A DNA stretch of 64,000 nucleotides from Nephrocerus scutellatus (taxonomy: Eukaryota > Arthropoda > Insecta > Diptera > Pipunculidae): NCBI GenBank assembly GCA_947095585.1, contig OX352761.1:130354277-130418276 (forward strand). Reading direction: 5' to 3'. This document shows positions 23,610-36,500 of the stretch, one piece after another. The position numbers and the translations under genes were made by a program. Position 1 is the stretch's first letter. Each line of letters begins with the position of its first letter. The notes under the pieces were generated by a model. The model was not told the DNA's origin and did no database searches. It saw nothing but the letters and a program-made list of their open reading frames with translations.

Positions 23610-23840
23610 TAAGTTCAGGTATGATGTATGTATGTTTTCATTTTCATCACAAAGATTTGTCTGACATTGTCCTGTCGATATTTTACTCTCCATTCATAAG
23701 AAAGCTCCATTACGAGCATAAAACCCTGATCCATTAATAAATAAAAACAAATATGTCCAACACTTTTTAGTCATTTTGAAGAAGCACCACGAACTAACTT
23801 GTCTCTTAACCTGTACTCCCAAACTACCCTTCTATCTTAG

Positions 23841-24508
23841 TTGCTCCCGGTGAACGGTGGTTTCATGGTAAACTCGAATTTATGCTCAGTCAACGGGGCA
23901 AGCCATTGCTGGTGCACGATGGTCACACATTCGGCATTCAGTACGTCCGCAAGGATAAAAAATATTGGCAATGCAATTTGTCAAGGAAATTTAACTGCAA
24001 GGCACGTGTAACAACCACGGACACTGGAGAAATCATTGTCACAAACAATGAGCATTGTCACACGGAGATTCGCCAACATTTGCGCAAGGACTACCAGAGA
24101 AACAAGGTCATGATGAATGCTTTGATTAATTTGACAACAAATCGTTACACAGATTTGCGCCGACCAAGCACTTGTGCAAGCTTGCACCACAACATTAACA
24201 ACAACAATAGCAGCAGCAGCAACCACGACAACAACGGCATCTACAATTTAGCGACTAAAGCCTACCAATGTGCCACATCTGGCACTAACTGTAGCCAACA
24301 ACGCAGCGTAATCGGCGAACGAGAATTCTACGCAGGAGGTAAATTGGAAGCTGCCCAGTTTAATGAAGGGAACGATGAAGACGATGACGATGTTGATGAA
24401 GGCCCTCTTGACTGTGGCATAGGATCTGACAAGAACGATACGAATATTCTCAGAAATAATAACAATAATGACAACAACTGGAAAGGCAAGCACGAAGCTT
24501 TTAATTAA
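23841..24508 (+). CDS. BTB/FLYWCH gene: alternative last exon 2 (FLYWCH)
   Basis: Second alternative terminal exon, after acceptor CTATCTTAG (ends 23840). Phase 1 fits the donor at 15624 (..DIPS-I-APGERWFHG). The FLYWCH finger reads TFGIQYVRKDKKYWQC, then the second Cys in KFNCKARV and NEHCHTEI as the His ligands. A basic linker follows, then an Asn/Ser-rich stretch and an acidic DEDDDDVDEG segment, to TAA at 24506-24508. AATAAA occurs at 24575-24580 and 24891-24896. The first in-exon ATG (23882) is not a start, because the frame is open and in phase back to the acceptor. Confidence 0.85.
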
Positions 24509-26978
24509 CTATGAATCAATGACCCTTCAAAAGACCACTAATTAAAGTAATTAATTAAACGTTATTCGATTAAAAATAAAAGTACAAATCCTACTTTAAC
24601 ATGACAGCTTTTAAGGTTCCAAAAAACAACGAAACAAAATATGAATCTGAAATACTCGTATCGTATCCAGGACAAGTCATAGAAATGGAGAACGACAGAC
24701 CAACTAACTAACATAAGCCAAAAATTATAATCCAAAGAAAAGTTTATATATATTGTTGCAATAGGATTATTTTTAAGGTAAAACAAATTGTATGCATTTT
24801 TAAACTGTTAATATAACTATGAAGACAAATTCCATATACCTATTTTCTGCTAAACAGAAAATTTTACTTTATTTGTTTTTTAAATATATCAATAAAGATT
24901 TTTATACTATCTAGAAAAAAAAGTCGTGAATGAGACACTTCATGGCTCTACAACCGGGTCTGGCCGACAAGGCCACCGCTGTTGCAATGAGAATTTTATT
25001 AAAACGAAATGTAATTGTTTTGGTATTATTACAAGCATGTTTTTAAGAACATTTTTAAGAACATTTTTACTATTTGTTTAAAAACGTTTATTTTGTATAT
25101 CTTTTTAAAAAAGATTAAATGTTTATATACAGTAGGCAGCTTTGTTTAATTAATACACATTTGTTTAATGTTCACAATAATTTATCTATCATTTTTATAC
25201 TTGAATTTTTTACTTAGATAAAAGTTAAATTCTTATTTTTGGGGAATATTTTTGTTTTTTTGTTGTTGCAGCCAATTTAAATATTCTTATGTACCTATGT
25301 AGTGTGCAAATCGTTAAAAAGACTATCAAGTGCCTATTAGGTTGATTTTAAATCTACACATGTTAATTAATCAACGAAATTAAAGAAAAATTATTGTTGA
25401 GTTTAACAACAAAATCGCCTTGTATACATTTTATCAATAAAATTCAAGTTCTCCAATTTTAAATCACCATGCTGACATTTTGAATCAAGCCAATTAGGAA
25501 AAAAGCGTTTCACGATGATACTCGTAGTTCTATGTTATTAGTCACTACCTGAAATCCCAGCGTTGGTTGACAGCCCCACCACGTCGACCCCCTCAACACC
25601 ATCATCACAATAGTCCCCTATAATCATCCACCCCAACCTCCCCTCCACTGCCCAATGTTTTAAGCTATATCGGATGAACGGTCTTCGAGGTAATCGTAAA
25701 CAGATAAACCGACATACATCATTCGTAGAGTGGGACTAACCCAGCTTTCCTAGCTTTTAAGCATGCTCTTTGATCTATTCCCATTTAGCCTTCTTCTCTT
25801 CGAGTGTAAACGGGGTAAGCCCCCGCGTTGTATCCCCAGAACGAGCTGTGTCCTCAACCACAACGGACAACTCCCGCGATACCAACGCGACCTTGGTGAG
25901 GTCTGACATTAAGGGACTTAGTTCGTTCATAGTGAATGCCTTTGCAAATGAAAAACCATCACTGTCAAATAATCGTCCGGAACCTCGAACCCATCATTTG
26001 TCACCAGGATTACTACCATTTCATGGGATAGAAAATTATTCCAGGGCCTTCCCTCTGATCCTTTGTGTACGAAATGAGCTACTAAATACGAAGAGTCGCC
26101 CATAAGGTTCTTTTAAGTACCAGTAGCCCACTTCGGGTCGCAAAGTATGAAGACATTGTCCATAAAGAGCATACTCTAAGTACCCGCGGCCCATATTAAT
26201 ATCTCGTGGTAAACCCCAGCACCCAGCTATGTATAGGTTAAGATGCAATTGGATTCCCTACGGGGAAAACTGACATACAGACAAAGTTTCATTTTTATAT
26301 ATTAAGACTAGCTGTTCCCGGGCACTTCGCTACCCGCACACGTGAACACCCGCCTTTCTCTTACCACCGTGGAGTGGTTGTGTAATTTGGCCTATTATCT
26401 TCTCCCACCTATTTATTTATTTAGCGTATGGAATTATATATTACATTATTTTGTTACTTCGTTATTACACGTATAAAGTTAAACTTATAGAGCTTATAAT
26501 AACATAAACATTCTTTGAGAAAAATTTCTAATATATTTTTACATCGTTGATGTTTACGAAATTTCCTTTTGTTAGTTTTAATTCAGTTGACTTCTTTTTT
26601 GTAATATGGCTTATTTCTTATTTTGAATAAACAAGTAATCTTGCTTGCTTATTCTGGCTTTCTCTTGTGATAGACCATTTAGCGTTGCCCAGGGTGCATC
26701 ACCTGCTAATAATATACGTTAAATATTTAGTATTAACATTTTACATCCCCAGGGAGGTGGAAGGAAGGGTGCAATAGCCTATAACCTTCTTCCACCTGCC
26801 AATTATATACATTGAAAATTTCATAAAAATCGGTTGGTATGAGTTTCCATAAATAACAACCGAACAAAGTTTCATTTTTATTTATATAGATTTATTATTA
26901 TGAAAACTATAAATGATAGAATTGAATTTGTTGAAAACATTTGTTTTTTCAAAGCAAAACAATTATTTCCGCAAAACC
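24509..26978. other. intergenic, with dispersed repeats
   Basis: Between the BTB/FLYWCH gene and Rpn7. The 25.5-26.9 kb part carries repeat sequence with a 'actagctgttcccgggcac' end (26309) next to a 'tttcatttttatatatt' end, and a second such end near 26870-26890. That is one complete and one partial copy of a non-autonomous element. The 111-codon frame at 25770 shows no domain. Confidence 0.5.
26309..26895 (+). repeat. dispersed non-coding repeat with CGGGCACTTCGC-type end
   Basis: Starts ACTAGCTGTTCCCGGGCAC, a type of end common in insect non-autonomous repeats, and finishes 'aaagtttcatttttattta'. The same end occurs at 26280-26305, immediately before. Related ends occur at 58661 and, reversed, at about 60775 and 63120. 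The class (SINE/Helitron-like) is uncertain. The Rpn7 poly(A) signal (minus AATAAA, 26891-26896) falls at its edge. Confidence 0.5.
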
Positions 26979-28203
26979 TTAGATATTAATAACTCTGCTT
27001 AGTTTTTGAATGCGATTCAATAGCAAATCACCCTGTTTAATAGTTGCTTGATACTGCCAATTCTTGTTATCCGGCCGATTCGTCTCGACGATTCCTCCGA
27101 CACGGTCGACCTTGCAGTGCAGTCGGCCAGCAGCAATAAAACGTGACAGTTCTTGATCAATGTAATCTACATTAACGCCAAACGCCTCTGCCATGTACTG
27201 GAGTGTAAGCGATCGGTATGATTCCAAAAGCTGAGTATATGCTAGAATGCGCATCTCCCGAACATAGAATCTGTAGTGAGGATGAGCAAGAAAATCGTTA
27301 CGCAGAATACTTTCGACCTCAGCAAGCTGATTGAAGAAATCCGAGTAGTGGCAGTTGTACAAAGAAAACAAATAATTCTTGACATCGGGCAGACCATGTA
27401 GAACTTCTTGAATTTCTGCCCCTTTTACTACTTTGTCACGAAGCTCATTGCGTGGCAGACTGATTATGGAAACATAAACTGTGTAACGTACAAATGTTGG
27501 ATAATCCATGAGTTCGTACGAAGTAAAAGTGCTAACAGTGTCCAAGAAGAATGTAGCAGCACTTTTGAAGTCACGAATAGCGACCGAATAAATGCCCTGA
27601 TAAACCTAAAAAGAATACTGTTGTGTAAGCAGTTCGTTATTCAAATGAAAGATTACTTACTTTAAGTCGATTTCGGCGATCCCAGTCACCACCTTCTTCG
27701 ATGAGATATTTTGCTTTATCAATGTTTCGCGTGATCAAATCATGATCCAAATAGAAAAGACCCAAACGAATTAGATGAAACACAATGTCAAGACGATGAC
27801 CTAGAGAAACTGTTTTTTCGTATGTCTTACGGAATGCTGATTCAGCTTCTTCCTTATCACCAATACGACATAAATATTCCGATTTCTTTAGATTAGCTTC
27901 ACGAACTTCCATCTCGCTAAGGTTTTTCTCAGCATCCTCGATAGCTGCTTCAAGTTTTGTCAACTCTGTTTTATTGTTATCCTTCATGCGCGCTAGTAAA
28001 TCCTTCTCAATGGGCCAGTTGAGTTCAGCACAAATGTGTTCATACCATGGAGACATGTTATCTTCTTTAATGGCATCTAACAATTTCTTCTTTAAAGCTG
28101 CGTCATTTTTATGTTCATTTAGCGTAAGTAAAAATTTGCATTGAGCCAAATCCAAGTTTGGATTCTTTTCTAATCCTTGTTCTTCGAGGTTTTCAGCTGG
28201 CAT
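26979..28203 (-). CDS. Rpn7: 26S proteasome regulatory subunit Rpn7 (PSMD6)
   Basis: Non-ATPase lid subunit of the 26S proteasome 19S particle; a PCI-domain scaffold protein in the cytosol and nucleus. Two coding exons: 28203-27661 and 27605-26979, joined in phase 0 across a 55-bp intron (donor AAA|GTAAGT, acceptor TTTTTAG). The product is 389 residues, the length I recall for the fly and human proteins. The N-terminal half is a helical TPR-like repeat region ([32 protein letters not shown]). The C-terminal half is the PCI domain, with its winged helix in [20 protein letters not shown] and a [15 protein letters not shown] strand region. The start is the ATG opening [11 protein letters not shown] minus-strand AATAAA lies at 26891-26896. 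It is head-to-head with AP-2 mu, 2.3 kb apart. Confidence 0.95.
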
Positions 28204-28576
28204 TATGAAAACAAAACTAGAGATTGGGTTTCAAAAATTTAATTAAATACAATTTGAATAAGTAAAAATTCCGCACGCAGAGCGAAGATTTTGATTTGAT
28301 TTGACAAATCTTATTTTATTTGACAAATCAATTTCTGATCAAAGCCGCACCGTCATGTACGACTTGAAGTTAGTTGAAGTTACATAAATTATTACAAAAC
28401 ATAAAGAGCTCAGTTTATTGAGTTTCCAAAAAAAAAATTTAATTGTTTAAAACTTTTTTATTATACAAAAATAGTAAATATTGGTAATGTACAAATAACT
28501 ATTAATTAACTATTCAAACGGCGTGCAATGAATTTAACTTATATCACTGGCAAATATTTCAAGTTAAATCAACTAA

Positions 28577-28717
28577 AGCTGTATTTTGTTTTGGAATCCG
28601 AATAAGGAATTCGAATGTCAAAACCAGCCAAACAGCAGGATTTCCAATTCCAAAGAAGGAATTCGACAGTGCAATTGTTGTTGTAATTCCTTATTCCTCG
28701 GCAAATAAAATAGAGCT
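28577..28717. repeat. MITE with AGCTGTATTTT ends
   Basis: Ends AGCTGTATTTT and, reversed, AGCTCTATTTTATTTGCCGA. The interior is itself palindromic around 'ggaattcg'. Relatives at 44805-44927 and 46659-46790 share 'gaattcgaatgtcaaaacca' and 'cctcggcaaataaaat'. Confidence 0.65.
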
Positions 28718-28772
28718 TAAGTTAACTTGTTTGCGGTTAACAGATGTGCATAACTTTATAAATTTAATTACT

Positions 28773-28918
28773 TAGGCCGTTTTCGAAACCGAGACTTATT
28801 TAAGACTTATAGACTTATTTGCCGCCATAAGTTAAATCGTTCGAAACGTATCACTGACGTATTTTGACAGCTGCATTTAGGTTCCACAAATAAGTCTTCT
28901 TTTTGAAAACAGCCTTAG
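28773..28918. repeat. MITE with AGGCCGTTTTC ends
   Basis: Left end TAGGCCGTTTTCGAAACCGA and right end, reversed, AAGGCTGTTTTCAAAAAGA. The interior shares 'cgaaacgtatcactg' and 'ggttccacaaataagtcttc' with 53273-53508. Confidence 0.65.
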
Positions 28919-30530
28919 GCTGCTTTTTGTCTTTTTTTGTGGAATTTAACTTATTCAAATTTATATATATATAGTTTCTTTATTTATAGCAAAAAATGTT
29001 ATAATAATTTGGTTTTAGTCGGTACAGAGATTTGTTATGATTTCAACTTACTTCTGGAAAAGTATATGCTTATTATAAAAACTTAATGTTTAAATAACTT
29101 ATTCAAATAAGTCTCCTCGCGAGGTGACTTATTTTCTATCTCTGTTTTGCACGAAAATCTAAATCAAATCATTTTTTACTCATTTATTTTGATATGAAGT
29201 TCTATTCGTTCTTTACTACACAAAAATGACAGGAAGATTTGATTGAGATTTGATTTAGATCAAATCTTCTTTTTATGATAGATTCGGCGCTATCGACGGG
29301 TATACCCCTGATACACTGGCCTACTGTAACTAGTTGAAGTCCCTTTTCTCGTTCTTTTTGCTAAACTATTTACTGGTTTGTTCAAAAGTTGTTTAATTAA
29401 ATAAGATGTTATTATATTTAATTATATGTGTTTTGATATATGTACATAGCTTATGAAAATTAAACTTTGAAAAAAGTAATTTTTCAGGCTTTGTTGTGCA
29501 AATTTTTTTTATTTTACTTGAGTTAGTTATACTTTTAGGGAAAAATAGATAAAAATAACATTATATAGTTGCACCATCTGCAAATAATCATGCTGGCGCC
29601 TATATTGACAGCAGGAGATGTTATAAATACTCACTCCAGCCTATGCATACTATTTAAGCAATTATAGTCTTGTTTCGATAACCAAAGCGTTTTATAATCT
29701 TCTCTTTTTCTAAAATAACCGAGAATATAATTGTTTGTGTCACCCTCAAGTGTTATAAACTACAAACGATAAACTTTTTATATAGTTTGCCAGTGTGTCA
29801 AGTGTATCAGGTTTCCTTTTCTCAGCAAGATCACAAAGATAGCGCAAGCAAACTAAAATTCTGTAAACTACAAATCAAATTTATTTTCTGTTTTGCATTA
29901 CATTTGCACAGCATTCACCACGAAAACTATGTGACTTTGACAACTTACCAGTGGATATGGTTGCTGTTATGATTTTTGCAATTGCAAAGAGACATACAAC
30001 TTTCAACCCAGCATATAAACGTTGTATTTAATGTTAAATTTTTTTTTCATAAAAACTCTACCCAAGATTCGAGCTCGACCGCAGATCTTTTCAAAAAGGA
30101 AATCGAACACGAAAGGCGAAAATCTTTTGTTTACATTTTTTTATTGCATGTGTTGTTGTTGTGCTAGTATAAAGAGGGGTAAATCTCCCAAAATATCAAG
30201 AGCTGTTTTAGCTCTACGGTAGAGTCGTTCTGAAGGGGAAACGAACTACTTAACAGCCAAAAAAATCTGGGGCAGAGTTTTACGAAAAAAAAATTAACAT
30301 AAGAAAAGCGATAAAAAATACATATATGCACATATAACCACAAATCCACAATCCACAAAATTTCAGAAAAGCTGTCAGGTTCAGTATCTGTCCTGTCCTG
30401 TCTTTGTGCTGTCCAAAAGGGGGTGTAGATCGATAACCGTATAATTGTGTAAAAACGAAAAAATTTTCTTAAAAATAATCTAAACGCGTTTTTAGGCAAC
30501 TCTTAGTGTTCTATATAATTTACCAGCAAG

Positions 30531-32153
<1,623 letters not shown>

Positions 32154-33300
32154 GTGTATTGCGTGTACTATCAACAGGACAGCAACTGAACAGATACAGA
32201 AGATATTCCCTAAAACAAAATTAAATATTGTTGTTAAAATTGCGATCCATCATTATTATAATCATATTCCTATTATCTATAACATTTTATTATGTTTATT
32301 TTTTTATTTTGCAAACCATATATTTCATGTATTATAATACGAATCTTCGTTTGCAAATGCAAACTAAACAAACATTTTAAAAATTTTATAGGCCCTATCA
32401 TGCGACAAAAAATTGCCTAAATTTCGCGTAAATATAATAGCCAATTGTGTTTTTTATTACCACACCAGATATTAATGTAAATTGAATCAAATTATAGCAA
32501 CTTTTTACTAAGTAAGTTACATAATAAAAGCATATTTCGTTTATTTTGGTTTGCTAAAGCTAACTAGTTATGTCTTCTAATCACATATTCGTCGTTAGTA
32601 AAATAATTAAAATTATAGGAATTCACACAAGTGTGTGAAATAAAAATTACAATAACAGCATATAGAATATTATACACAAAAACTATTATTCAATTTACTT
32701 GAGTTTATTGAAAGAAATAAAATGTTAAGATTATTTCTTGTTAAATTTGGATGTTTTAATAAAATTCATAGAACGAGATAAGGTTTCGTTGTTAGAGAAA
32801 GATAAACGTACCGGAAACGTTTATCTCAAGTTGAATGCCTGCAGTTTTTAACTCAGCTTGAAAAATGGTGTCATGCCATTTAAAAAAAAGAAATCATTTA
32901 CTCGCGATCAGCGAATATTAAGGTGGGTGCGTGGTTTTTTTAATTCTCTATATTAACTTCGCTGGCCCGGTTGTCTGACGGTCGCTGGCTGGTGAATTTC
33001 TAACCCACTTCCTAAAGCCCGATTTAATTCAAACTTTGTACACATATGTATCTCCGATGAAAACACTTTTTGTAAACATTTGGAAGTTATATGGCCCCAA
33101 GGACGAGAGGATTGCATATTTTTTCAAAATTTACCCGATTTTGCTTGTATCTCCGATTAGAGATCTTACATGAAAAATTGCAGTTTTTATGGCTTTTTAA
33201 TATACTTAGTTCTTAGGGGGGGAACATTTAATTATATTTTTTAATACGCTCATATAGTTCAATCAATGGTGGATCTATCCTTTTACGTATCTAAAAGATT
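32154..33300. other. intergenic between convergent AP-2 mu and hydrolase genes
   Basis: 3' UTR and flank of AP-2 mu (several AATAAA), then an element A copy at 32935-33225. No additional gene seen. Confidence 0.7.
32935..33225 (+). repeat. element A copy (short)
   Basis: 5' end TTAATTCTCTATATTAACTT, then CTAACCCACTTCCTAAAGCC, 'acttttgtaaacatttggaag', and the 3' end 'attagagatcttacatg' with 'tttttatggctttt'. Confidence 0.65.
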
Positions 33301-34283
33301 TTACTTGAGCAAGAAATCGGCAATTAATTTGTTAAATTCATCCGCGTATCTTAGATGAATGTTGTGTTTACCGTCAGGAAATTCAAAGTATCTGAAAGAT
33401 AAAAACATTGACTCAAAAAGAAGGAACACAATTTATTTATTAATAGTTTAAAACTTACTGGCTCCTAAGTAGATGTTTACGTAAATAAGGAATATGCTCA
33501 GCGGCAATCATTGGATCTTTTTTTCCATGAACTATAAGGGTTGGAGCTTTTACGTTTTCCACCTCCTGCCTACAAATATCGCCATCACGATGCTTGTAAA
33601 AAGCAATTACCCCGTCAACCCATTCAGACCAAAGCTCTGCAAATCTGTTCGCACCATACAAATGTTCCATTGGTTCTCTCATGCGCGGCGACCATTTGTT
33701 AACATCACGAATTTCTAATAGAACGTTATAACAATTGCATATTAGGTTATGTCGTTCATTATCCAGCGTATAAATTACTTTCTAAAGCTTTTACTTCTTC
33801 GGCATTTAAATAAGCGCCTGCTCCCCAAATGACTAGTTTTTCCACAGCCTCCAGGTACCGACCAGCCAATATGAGACCAGTAATGCCGCCATCACTCCAT
33901 CCTAAAATAGAAAACTGAGGTCGATCCAAAGTACGCATTAATTCTACAGCACACTCGGCATCATTGTGGAAGAATTCTAAACTAAAATCTCTCTTGGGTG
34001 GGATGGATTTTCCATAACCTGGTGGATCCCAAGCAACTATTGTGTAGCCTGGTAAAATCTGTGGAAGTTTTTCTATTTGTGGCCTGAAGTCAGTAATCGC
34101 AGAACCCAACGCTCCTGGCATTAGTAGTACAGTTTTTAATCCACTGCCCGACTGGATGTAATTAATATTCAAGCCCCTGATACTAATTTTCCTTTCGATG
34201 AACGTTGCTCTGCTTGACGAGATACAGCGACGGACATCAAACGAAAATACTATTTTTGTTAACTTTTGTCGCAATAGTTTCAT
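33301..34283 (-). CDS. BPHL: BPHL/valacyclovirase-like mitochondrial alpha/beta-hydrolase
   Basis: Serine hydrolase of the biphenyl hydrolase-like family. The human enzyme hydrolyses amino-acid ester prodrugs and homocysteine thiolactone. Three coding exons on the minus strand: 34283-33779, 33714-33459 and 33391-33301, with donors GTAATT and GTAAGT and acceptors CTATTAG and CTTTCAG; total 283 residues. The chosen start, MKLLRQKLTKI, begins a basic, Arg/Ser-rich presequence that looks like a mitochondrial targeting peptide. An upstream in-frame ATG at 34361 would add 26 residues. Catalytic triad: nucleophile Ser in GWSDGG, Asp in HGKKDP, and His in the last-exon GKHNIH motif. The oxyanion HGxP region is LMPGALGS. 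In Drosophila I recall a homologue (CG5377) beside Rpn7. It is convergent with AP-2 mu. Confidence 0.9.
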
Positions 34284-34480
34284 ATTTGCTGTGATGATGA
34301 TCGTTTCACATAAACAACTACAGAACACATTATGCAAAGAAACGTTTAGATATGTACACACTTTTAAAAGCTGTCAAAGAAACTTCATTTTTATGCAGCT
34401 GTTTATTAATATTAACCTCTAATATTAATTTTGCGGAAATTTATATTACTGGCTTCTAAATCAGAATTGGGGATGTGAAT

Positions 34481-35546
34481 CAAAACCTTCTCTATAGAAA
34501 GCCCAACTGTTCCGATCGTACACAGATACATGCTTAGATTGAGACCAAACGTATTTGTATTTAGTAATCAACTAAAGAGCAAAATCCATATAAAATATTT
34601 CTGTTTCCCACTACCACATCTTACGTTTCTCGCTCTTTGCGTCTTCTTATTTTTTGTACACCGTATTCACATCAAAACCTTCTCTATAGAAAGCCCAACT
34701 GTTCCGATCGTACACAGATACATGCTTAGATTTAGACCAAACGTATTTGTATTAGTAATTAACTAAAGAGCAAAATCCATATAAAAATTTTCTGTTTCCC
34801 ACTACCACATCTTACGTTTCTTGCTCTTTGCGACTACTTAATTTTTGTACACTGTATTCACATCCCACAAACACACATGCATTTGGTCTTGGTTTACAGC
34901 ATTAGTATGCGTAGAGTTGGGCTTTCTATAGAGAAGGTTTTGATTCACATCCCACAAACACACATGCGTTTGGGCTTGGTTTACAGCATTAGTATGCGTA
35001 GAGTTGGGCTTTCTATCAAAACCTTCTCTATAGAAAGCCCAACTCTACGCATACTAATGCTGTAAACCAACACCAAACGCACGTGTGTTTGTGGGATGTG
35101 AATCAAAACCTTCTCTATAGAAAGCCCAACTGTTCCGATCGTACACAGATACATGCTTAGATTGAGACCAAACGTATTTGTATTAGTAATCAACTAAAGA
35201 GCAAAATCCATATAAAATTTTTCTGTTTCCCACTACCACATCTTACGTTTCTCGCTCTTTGCTTTGGATTCACATCAAAACCTTCTCTATAGAAAGCCCA
35301 ACTCTACGCATACTAATGCTGTAAACCAAGACCAAACGCATGTGTGTTTGTGGGATGTGAATACAGTGTACAAAAAATAAGAAGACGCAAAGAGCGAGAA
35401 ACGTAAGATGTGGTAGTGGAAAACAGAAATATTTTATATGGATTTTGCTCTTTAGTTGATTACTAAATACAAATACGTTTGGTCTCAATCTAAGCATGTA
35501 TCTGTGTACGATCGGAACAGTTGGGCTTTCTATAGAGAAGGTTTTG
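34481..35546. mobile_element. self-nested cluster of the 271-bp hAT-like MITE
   Basis: At least five copies of the element seen at 21223-21493, inserted into one another. CAAAACC-type ends start at 34481, 34673, 35017, 35103 and 35276. Reverse ends finish at 34942 and 35546. The copy at 34673-34942 is complete and flanked by an exact 8-base duplication, ATTCACAT (34665-34672 and 34943-34950), as for hAT transposons. No coding capacity. Confidence 0.9.
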
Positions 35547-36059
35547 GTTTTGACTCTACATCGCAGTTATAGTGTTATATGTTCCAAAAGTTATGTTAAT
35601 AGGCGTGATCGAGATAGCTCAGAGGTTTTCTCTTTCTCGTTAGTGAAAAGTATTGCATTCAGTGACAATGTGAAGGGAAAGATCGAATCCAAGATAAAAT
35701 TGGAGAAAATTCTCTGATTCCTTAGCAAGCAATCGTGTATTCGTGTTCGAGTTACTGAGAACAAAGAGTATACGACGGTACGGAGACCTCCGCATCTCGA
35801 ACGCGCCTAATGTCTCATGTTAATGTCCCAAGTTATATCCCACTAACACTAACAATGTTATGTTCCATACTTTTAAATCACTTTTTTGCCTATTTGAGAT
35901 ATGTAGTAAAGCGGAGCTTCTTAGCTCGCCATATTTATAGTTTTAATTCAGTCGAAAGACTGAGTTTTAACCGAAAAAATGTTTTTATTATTTTTGCTCC
36001 TAAGACTGCCCCTATTAATAAAAGAAATTCTCAAAATTACGCCATAGCAAGTCGAGATT

Positions 36060-36245
36060 CGAGGATTCTCAAAGGACCCCCAAACACATCAATAACCTTG
36101 CAAAAGATGCATAAAAGACCCCAAAAGGTCCTTAAAAGATCCCCAAAATACTCCCAAATAAACCCTTAAAACACACCCTCAAAAGACCTCTAAAAGAACA
36201 CCAAAAGACCCTCAAAAGACCCCCAAAAGACCATCAAAAGACAAA
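36060..36245 (+). repeat. short A/C-rich tandem repeat
   Basis: Irregular reiteration of a 10-14-base unit like CAAAAGACCCCC (for example CCTCAAAAGACC, CCCCAAAAGACC, CATCAAAAGAC). Confidence 0.8.
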
Positions 36246-36274
36246 AACAATTTTATTGTTGCGTCTGTATCATA

Positions 36275-36500
36275 TGCTGTATTGCTTTGGCTAATCCAGC
36301 ATGGCTTACAACAACAATTGCATAAGCATAAAGCCGAAAATAAATCCAAAAAGTTTTTAGGATTTATAACTAAAGCCATTTTTTAGTTATAGCGCTCACC
36401 GTAAGGCGGTGTTTTGTTTAACACAAACACATTAAAATGCATCGAAAATTTAAAGCCAAAAGCTGTTGCTTTGTAAAGCCAAGCCGGCTTTACCAATATG
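36275..36500. repeat. foldback element with GCTGTATTGCTTTGG end
   Basis: Shares 'attgctttggc', 'agcttacaacaacaat', 'aaagccgaaa-taaatccaaa' and the 'cgctcaccgtaaggcgg' palindrome with 46472-46659, which is better preserved. The right end has 'gtaaagccaagccggcttta'. Confidence 0.6.

Larger units (their letters stand above)
20388..23840 (+). other. 3' flank/intron between the two FLYWCH last exons
   Basis: Becomes intron when the exon at 23841 is used. Contains the poly(A) signal of exon 19105, a 271-bp hAT-like MITE and a TA-flanked MITE (listed separately), plus fragments near 21875 and 22415 of the 'ctctcacaatggaaaaactt' family. No further exon seen. Confidence 0.6.
28204..30530. other. intergenic between divergent Rpn7 and AP-2 mu
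   Basis: Holds promoters and 5' UTRs of both genes, not resolvable by eye, plus two inverted-repeat MITEs (28577-28717 and 28773-28918). Segment 29800-30020 is a degenerate repeat also present near 22020, 40500, 41130 and 42920 (shared 'gcatttgcacag...ttcaccacgaaaac'). Confidence 0.6.

Noticed and set aside
25770..26105. 111-codon plus frame as a gene
   Set aside because: No domain, no splice context, and flanked by a dispersed repeat end.
34530..35497. Several 60-78-codon frames repeating MLRLRPNVFVF
   Set aside because: Read-through of the nested MITE copies, not genes.
36060..36245. CRISPR-like regular repeat
   Set aside because: Eukaryotic context, 10-14-base irregular unit, no spacers.
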